A stretch of DNA of 19,023 bases from positions 1 to 19,023 of the forward strand of contig CADBNJ010000033.1 in NCBI GenBank assembly GCA_902795955.1, written 5' to 3'. Position 1 is the first letter of the stretch. Each line of letters begins with the position of its first letter. This DNA comes from Oscillospiraceae bacterium (lineage in GTDB: Bacteria > Bacillota > Clostridia > Saccharofermentanales > Saccharofermentanaceae). Under the pieces are notes generated by a model. It was not told where the DNA came from. It ran no database searches and saw nothing but the letters and a program-made list of their open reading frames with translations. A program made the translations under genes and the position numbers. Positions 14,409 through 19,023 of this stretch are shown here, in pieces.

Positions 14409-17018
14409 TCATCTCTTAGAGTATTTATCCTTGTACATCTCGACATCGGCAATATGCGTGATGGCGTCTATATTTGCCGTATTGGCACTGATCACCATCT
14501 CGCCGCATCCGATACTTGCCTTTACACGGTATCTCTTACCGCTGACGGAACTGTCTTTCTGAATGATGTCGTTGATCATGTCACGTATCATTCCGATCTT
14601 CCCTGCCAAAGGTGTATCTCCAATAATAACGAAAGCAAACTCATCACCGCCGTAGCGTGCGCAGAAACCGGAATTGCCGACATAAGTCTTAATTGCATTC
14701 GCGAGCGCCTTGATCGCCAGATCACCTTCGTTATGGCCGTAATAATCGTTAATGTTCTTCAGTCCGTCAAGATCTGCAGTAAAGTAAGTGATCCATTTAC
14801 CGGCATTATCAGGAGCGGAGACGGCGCTGTTCACTTCCGTCATGAAGCCGCGTCTGTTATAAAGACCTGTAAGATAGTCTGCATTGGACATTCTCTCGAT
14901 CTCCTGATTAGCCGTTATCAGTTGTCTGTTATTGATAACCGAATGGATCATGGCAGACACGAATAATGAGAACTCCTCAAAACGCTGCTCTGATCTGAGC
15001 GATATCTCGCTGAGCCCTGATGCAATATACCCGAACGACTCTGTTCTTGCCTTTGCCTGCTTGAATAACAGTATGTTGATACCGCTGTCTTCAGCAAGCA
15101 ACAGGTTCATGTCAGGCAGCACCTCCGGCATATGGAAGAATTTGCGGTCATATTTATACTCTCCGCCCCATCCTTCAAAGATGGCGTGGATCCAGTCCTC
15201 GTCTTCGCGGATGCCTATAAAATAATACTGATCCTTCCAAAGCCACAGATAATGCTGCAGATCGGCAGAAGCTTCGACAACGTCGCTCATGCTGATCGTT
15301 CTGGAGATAAATCTTCCCATCTCGAGCATGTGTCTGAAATAATCCTGGTTGTCATTATTCAGATTCGACACTATGACAGGCCATTTATCCTGATCGTCAT
15401 GCCTGCAGTTGCACGAATGACGCAGGACAATGTTATAACCGACCTTGATATCCTTCTCACTGCGGTCGAAGGAATTCATGATATCAAGAATGGTGTCTTT
15501 CATAAACTCATAATCAGGTTCGCACGTCGTTATGGAAGGTGTCTGGAATTCGCTCTTCCAGATGCCGTCAAAACCCGTAACCAGGCAATCTTCAGGTACC
15601 CTGTATCCATACTTCTTAAGAGCGTCACACACACCGATCGCCATTGAATCATTAGCACAAACAAAGGCCTGAGGGACTTTGTATCCTGACCTCAACAAGG
15701 CTTCGAGCACGCGATATGCGGCTGCGTCCCAGAAATCACCGTAATGAACCCTCATCTCATCGAAAGGAATGCCGTTCTCTTTGAGAACACTCTTATATAT
15801 CTCAATACGTTCTTCAGAGAATGGATTGCCTCTGAAGCCTGCAAACATGTCAACTTCACGCAGTCCGTGATCCTCAACTATATGGCGGACCATTTTCTCA
15901 AAACCGTCTGCATAATCAAGCTGGAAATTGATGCAGAAAGGCATGGTGTGCTCAAACATCATTACGGGGATACGGCGCTTATGAGCGTTATTGATAAGTC
16001 TTGCTATCACCTTCTCATTCTTGATCATCTCTCCGAAGATTATGATGCCGCTGAGACCGACTGTATCAATAAAATTGGCAAAACGCAGGTCTGATTCCAG
16101 CGAGTCTTCATTTGGCGAAGGAATGCTGAAAGTGAAGACCGTAAGAACATAGTCCTTTGTAACATCGGGAGACTGAAGGCTTCTGATAAACATATTGAAG
16201 TTCTCGGCATCTTCCCACACACCGCAGATTCCGAGCATTTTACGCCTTCTGCCGGTGACAGGCAGAACAAAATCCTCTCTGCGAAGTATTCTTACATAAT
16301 CAACACACATTGAATTGTCAGGACCAAAGACAGTATCTGAATCAGGGACCCCGGGCCAGTCACCGCCGACAGCCACGCCCATGACCAGATACATCGGGTG
16401 ATCAAATGACTTGGGTTCCTCGCACTTGAAGTATTCGACACCATCGACAAAGAATCTGATGAGTCCCGGCTCCCAATCACACGCATAAACATGGAATTCA
16501 CTGTCAGGCGCGTGCTCGGGATCTATCTTATAAATACCCTGCTGAAGAATGTGATGCGGATTGTCTCCTCCCGATGCGGAATGGATCGTACCGTACAGGA
16601 CATTGGGTTCGGAGCAGTTATACTCCATAATGTCTATCTCTCCGCATCCGGGCCAATTACCGTACTTGTCCGTATCCGATACAAGACTGAATACAGGCCT
16701 CAGTCCTTTGCCCTTGGGAACCTTGACCTTTGCTTCAAAGTATCCGTAACGGAATTCGTGCTTGCCGAATGTACTGATTCGTCCTGATGTATACCTTAAA
16801 GAACCGTCAGGCATGTGATCCTTGACAGGACAAATATATATATGTCCGTCCCTGACAAAAACATTGCGTTCGCTGGCAACATATTCCTGAAGCTCATGGA
16901 AGAACTTGCCTTGCGCATGGATCTCCTCGTTCCATTCGGCAAAGCTTAAAGCATCACCTATGAAATCATCAGACCAGATCGGCTCAAATCCTTCCGGTAT
17001 CTCAAAATCAGCTCTCAT
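14409..17018 (-). CDS. GH16 glucanase domain - LacI-type sugar sensor - GGDEF diguanylate cyclase fusion
   Basis: This 869-residue protein has at least three parts. Residues 10-246 form a GH16 (laminarinase-type beta-glucanase) domain with the catalytic EIDIME: E127 nucleophile, D129 and E132 acid/base, plus GVAVGGDWPG (214-223) and CVDYVRI (238-244). Residues about 260-535 are a LacI/GalR-type sugar-binding core, with CANDSMAIGVCDALKKYGYR (454-473) and VTGFDGIW, but without a helix-turn-helix. Residues about 550-700 form a weakly GAF-like region and helix. Residues 705-869 are a GGDEF domain with DYLTGLYNRRGF (714-725), metal-binding D749 and intact RYGGDEF (788-794). The inhibitory RxxD site is absent (GNSG at 782-785), so feedback inhibition by c-di-GMP is unlikely. 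No signal peptide or membrane helix is seen. The start has an AGGT site inside uppP, one base upstream. Domain calls are strong; biological role is inference. Confidence 0.9.
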   Translation of the reverse strand: MRADFEIPEGFEPIWSDDFIGDALSFAEWNEEIHAQGKFFHELQEYVASERNVFVRDGHIYICPVKDHMPDGSLRYTSGRISTFGKHEFRYGYFEAKVKVPKGKGLRPVFSLVSDTDKYGNWPGCGEIDIMEYNCSEPNVLYGTIHSASGGDNPHHILQQGIYKIDPEHAPDSEFHVYACDWEPGLIRFFVDGVEYFKCEEPKSFDHPMYLVMGVAVGGDWPGVPDSDTVFGPDNSMCVDYVRILRREDFVLPVTGRRRKMLGICGVWEDAENFNMFIRSLQSPDVTKDYVLTVFTFSIPSPNEDSLESDLRFANFIDTVGLSGIIIFGEMIKNEKVIARLINNAHKRRIPVMMFEHTMPFCINFQLDYADGFEKMVRHIVEDHGLREVDMFAGFRGNPFSEERIEIYKSVLKENGIPFDEMRVHYGDFWDAAAYRVLEALLRSGYKVPQAFVCANDSMAIGVCDALKKYGYRVPEDCLVTGFDGIWKSEFQTPSITTCEPDYEFMKDTILDIMNSFDRSEKDIKVGYNIVLRHSCNCRHDDQDKWPVIVSNLNNDNQDYFRHMLEMGRFISRTISMSDVVEASADLQHYLWLWKDQYYFIGIREDEDWIHAIFEGWGGEYKYDRKFFHMPEVLPDMNLLLAEDSGINILLFKQAKARTESFGYIASGLSEISLRSEQRFEEFSLFVSAMIHSVINNRQLITANQEIERMSNADYLTGLYNRRGFMTEVNSAVSAPDNAGKWITYFTADLDGLKNINDYYGHNEGDLAIKALANAIKTYVGNSGFCARYGGDEFAFVIIGDTPLAGKIGMIRDMINDIIQKDSSVSGKRYRVKASIGCGEMVISANTANIDAITHIADVEMYKDKYSKR

Positions 17019-17019
17019 T

Positions 17020-17892
17020 CTATTTACCTATAATACCCGTGAGGCCGAAGATAAGCACCATAAGCCCCAAAACGATCCTGTAGAAAGCGAACACGTTAAA
17101 GTTATGCTTTCTAATATAACTCATCAGAGCCTTGATTACAAATAAACTAACTATGAACGCGGACACCATTCCGATGAGCAGGAGCACGATCTCGGTACCA
17201 TTGATGGAACCGTCATACTTCAGAATCTTAAGGAGGCTTGCACCGAGCATAACAGGCACGGCAAGGAAGAAAGTGAACTTAGCGGCACAGCTCCTGCTTA
17301 TCTTGATCATCAATGAACCGACGATAGTCGTACCAGATCTTGAGGTTCCCGGGAAGATCGCAGCGATCAGCTGGAAGACTCCGATAATAAAGGCATGCTT
17401 ATAAGTGATCTGCTCGATCTTGGTGATCTCTGGCCTGATCTTGTTCTTCTTGAGAACTGACTCAGTTACGATAAAGATAATACCGAATATTATCAGTGAT
17501 ATTGCAACTACAACATAGTTATAGAGATGCTCGTCAAGCCAGTCATCGAGGACAATACCGACGATGGCTGCAGGAATACATGCCACAAGGATCTTGAACC
17601 ACATCTGAAAGATATCTGTCTTGATATATCTGCCTGCTCCCTGCTTCGACAGCGGATGCGCATTGTTCTTCGCACCGAAAGGCCATAATTCCTTCCAGAA
17701 CAGCAATATAACGGCACAGATAGCGCCAAGCTGGATGACGACGAGATAGAGACCGAAGAAATCCTCGGAAACATTTATCTTGAGGAACTCGTTCAGCAGG
17801 ATCATATGTCCTGTCGAGCTTATCGGAAGCCACTCCGTTATACCTTCAACGATACCGAATATAAGTGCAACAATATAATCCCAGATTACCAT
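17020..17892 (-). CDS. uppP: Undecaprenyl-diphosphate phosphatase (BacA/UppP family)
   Basis: This 290-residue membrane enzyme removes one phosphate from undecaprenyl diphosphate, recycling the lipid carrier for peptidoglycan and other wall polymers; it also gives bacitracin resistance when abundant. Both active-site motifs are intact: EGITEWLPISSTGH (16-29), with E16, E20 and H29, and PGTSRSG (181-187). About eight hydrophobic segments are visible and the length is typical. The frame is open to an ATG at 17931, but that codon falls in an inverted repeat, and AGGAG six bases before the ATG at 17892 sets the start. The GH16-GGDEF gene starts one base after its stop, so both are probably translated from one mRNA. 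Confidence 0.96.
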   Translation of the reverse strand: MVIWDYIVALIFGIVEGITEWLPISSTGHMILLNEFLKINVSEDFFGLYLVVIQLGAICAVILLFWKELWPFGAKNNAHPLSKQGAGRYIKTDIFQMWFKILVACIPAAIVGIVLDDWLDEHLYNYVVVAISLIIFGIIFIVTESVLKKNKIRPEITKIEQITYKHAFIIGVFQLIAAIFPGTSRSGTTIVGSLMIKISRSCAAKFTFFLAVPVMLGASLLKILKYDGSINGTEIVLLLIGMVSAFIVSLFVIKALMSYIRKHNFNVFAFYRIVLGLMVLIFGLTGIIGK

Positions 17893-17923
17893 AAAAACTC
17901 CTAAACAAATAATACTGTCACAT

Positions 17924-17946
17924 TCTATCACGAACAGCGTGATAGA
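17924..17946 (-). repeat. Inverted repeat upstream of uppP
   Basis: Nine-base perfect arms, TCTATCACG and CGTGATAGA on the minus strand, flank a five-base CTGTT. The repeat lies between the stop of the membrane protein gene (17967) and the uppP start (17892). It has no T-tract after it on either strand, so it is a weak terminator candidate. It could be an operator or an RNA hairpin in the uppP leader. No convincing uppP promoter was found; a TTGACA overlaps the upstream stop codon, but its -10 is poor. Confidence 0.55.
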
Positions 17947-17966
17947 GAAACATCACTTTGAGTAAA

Positions 17967-18749
17967 TCATGTGTCAATCTGTGAAGCCAGATATAACAGC
18001 AACGTGATCTTGCGCTTGTGCATATATGCACGCAGTGTGATCCACAGGCTGTTGGAAGCAGCGATAAACATAGCAAATCCGCATATCTGCATAAGCCTGA
18101 CTCCAAAAAACCACGGGAAGAACAGGATAAGGACACCTGCAGTTATCGACAGAAAGTCGATGATTATCTGGATCGCGGAATGCATACCGAACCTGCTCTT
18201 AATCTCATTTACCGGAGCAAGACGCTTTGATATCTGCTCATTTACTCCCTGTTGCAGGCTATGAGCTATCTCATCATTCGGAAGCTTATCTTGAATCACT
18301 CTGTCTATACCTTTTAATCTGTCTGCAGTGACCTTCCTCCTTGCGATGAGCTTCTCCAGCTTAAGCGTGTGCAGAACATTGGACATACCGTCAGATATTA
18401 TTATTACCGCCAGAAGATATGTAAGAACGGCAGAAGGGATCTTAGGCCAGATATACATTGCAGCACACAAGGCGATCACAATTGATGACGAACAGATAGT
18501 GACGATTGTCTTTTTTGTCTTATTCTTCTCAAATACGGCGCCGACAAGAACAGTAACGGCCGCAATCGCAACCGTGAAAGCAACTCCCCTTGCCAGTCCG
18601 TTCACACCTGCATTAGGAGTAATAACGAAAGTCACACCGTCAATAAGGAGCATTAATGCAATAACGGTCTTATTGCGCATGAGATTGTCAACCCACGTGA
18701 AAGTCTGGTCGATCTTATCCAGATAAGTTATCTTATTCAGCTTTCTCAT
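17967..18749 (-). CDS. Polytopic membrane protein, DUF308/HdeD-like
   Basis: This 260-residue protein has about six membrane helices: 28-44, 52-73, 81-101, 104-126, then a charged cytoplasmic segment (127-190) rich in K, R, E and Q, and helices 192-216 and 218-240. Paired short hydrophobic helices ending in polar residues resemble the HdeD/DUF308 family of small membrane proteins, but the long polar insert between the helix groups is not typical. No catalytic motif is seen. The start is supported by AAAGGA seven bases upstream. It is the first gene after the tRNA terminator. Function is unknown; HdeD itself is tied to acid stress in E. coli, but that should not be carried over. Confidence 0.75.
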   Translation of the reverse strand: MRKLNKITYLDKIDQTFTWVDNLMRNKTVIALMLLIDGVTFVITPNAGVNGLARGVAFTVAIAAVTVLVGAVFEKNKTKKTIVTICSSSIVIALCAAMYIWPKIPSAVLTYLLAVIIISDGMSNVLHTLKLEKLIARRKVTADRLKGIDRVIQDKLPNDEIAHSLQQGVNEQISKRLAPVNEIKSRFGMHSAIQIIIDFLSITAGVLILFFPWFFGVRLMQICGFAMFIAASNSLWITLRAYMHKRKITLLLYLASQIDT

Positions 18750-18790
18750 GTTTGATCCTTTATAACACCGACCGGTTTATCTCTTAATGG

Positions 18791-18819
18791 AAACGCCTCT
18801 TGTCATATGACAAAAGGCG
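18791..18819 (-). terminator. Terminator of the tRNA pair
   Basis: The minus strand reads CGCCTTTTGTCA, TA, TGACAAGAGGCG, then TTTCC. The 12-position stem has one G-T pair and a central CATATG that would form the loop. It begins eight bases after the tRNA-Tyr CCA end. The T-tract is short (three), so termination may be incomplete and could feed into the downstream membrane protein gene. Confidence 0.7.
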
Positions 18820-18827
18820 CCTCGTTC

Positions 18828-18912
18828 TGGTGGGAGGAGGTGGATTCGAACCACCGAAGTCGCTGACGACAGATTTACAGTCTGTTCCCTTTGGCCACTC
18901 GGGAATCCTCCC
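18828..18912 (-). tRNA. tRNA-Tyr (GTA)
   Basis: The minus strand folds into a class II tRNA. The acceptor arms GGGAGGA and TCCTCCC pair over seven bases and are followed by A and an encoded CCA. The anticodon loop CTGTAAA gives GTA at 18878-18876. A long variable arm and the GGTTCGAATCC T-arm are present, as expected for bacterial tyrosine tRNA. Confidence 0.97.
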
Positions 18913-18935
18913 ATATTCAATTGTGATCAGTGCGG

Positions 18936-19012
18936 TGGTGGGCCTTCAGGGACTCGAACCCAAGACCGACCGGTTATGAGCCGGTTGCTCTAACCAACTG
19001 AGCTAAAGGCCC
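18936..19012 (-). tRNA. tRNA with CAT anticodon (elongator Met, or Ile2)
   Basis: The minus strand has acceptor arms GGGCCTT and AAGGCCC, a D-arm with TAGCTCAGTTGGTTAGAGC, anticodon loop CTCATAA with CAT at 18978-18976, and T-arm GGGTTCGAGTCCC, then A and an encoded CCA. It lacks the three G-C pairs and acceptor mismatch of initiator tRNA. Elongator Met and the lysidine-modified Ile2 share this anticodon; overall similarity to both is high, so the identity is left open. Confidence 0.95.
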
Positions 19013-19023
19013 ACGTCAAACAC

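Noticed and set aside
14409..17018. Idea that the sensor part is a LacI repressor with its own DNA-binding head
   Set aside because: No helix-turn-helix is seen before the ligand-binding core; the GH16 domain runs directly into it at about residue 250-260.

Overview
The window reads as chromosomal DNA of a low-to-medium GC Gram-positive anaerobe, most likely class Clostridia (Bacillota). The evidence is AGGAGG-type ribosome binding sites before most genes, a pyr operon led by pyrR with a PyrR-type attenuator, the NAD-linked PyrD/PyrK dihydroorotate dehydrogenase, a FeoA-FeoB fusion, a cytosolic citrate synthase of about 455 residues, a sugar-sensor/GGDEF protein of a type common in Lachnospiraceae and relatives, and tRNA genes that encode CCA. 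A species cannot be named from the sequence alone. Almost everything lies on the minus strand; only an SDR reductase and citrate synthase are on the plus strand.

Layout, high to low coordinates on the minus strand. At 18828-19012 are two tRNA genes (anticodons CAT and GTA) closed by a terminator hairpin. Next come a six-helix membrane protein (17967-18749), uppP (17020-17892) and a long gene (14409-17018), the last two one base apart. The long gene fuses an N-terminal GH16 glucanase-like domain, a LacI-type sugar-binding domain without DNA-binding helices, a linker region and a C-terminal GGDEF diguanylate cyclase. It is the most unusual gene here. It has no signal peptide or membrane segment, so it should be a cytoplasmic glycan-linked c-di-GMP protein. 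Its stop codon abuts that of the convergent citrate synthase gene (13041-14408), which follows an SDR reductase (12235-12933). A membrane-anchored protein of unknown function (11351-12133) is divergent from the SDR.

The centre is a de novo pyrimidine operon, pyrR-pyrB-pyrC-pyrF-pyrK-pyrD-feoAB (3492-11169), with all junctions overlapping or nearly so. Its leader (about 11170-11338) shows a promoter, a PyrR-binding hairpin with the CNGNGA hexaloop, an antiterminator pairing and an intrinsic terminator, in the correct mutually exclusive arrangement. UMP should therefore shut the operon down through PyrR. The ferrous iron transporter gene feoAB sits four bases behind pyrD and seems to share this control, which is unexpected. 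No carbamoyl phosphate synthase gene is in the window. After feoAB an extended -10 promoter starts a second unit: a divergent orotate phosphoribosyltransferase (pyrE-like), a cytosolic GH13 alpha-glucan hydrolase, and tldD, which is cut by the window edge.

No mobile element, CRISPR array, rRNA or prophage gene was seen. There is no stretch over 300 bases without a gene; the longest non-coding stretch is the pyr leader, about 180 bases.
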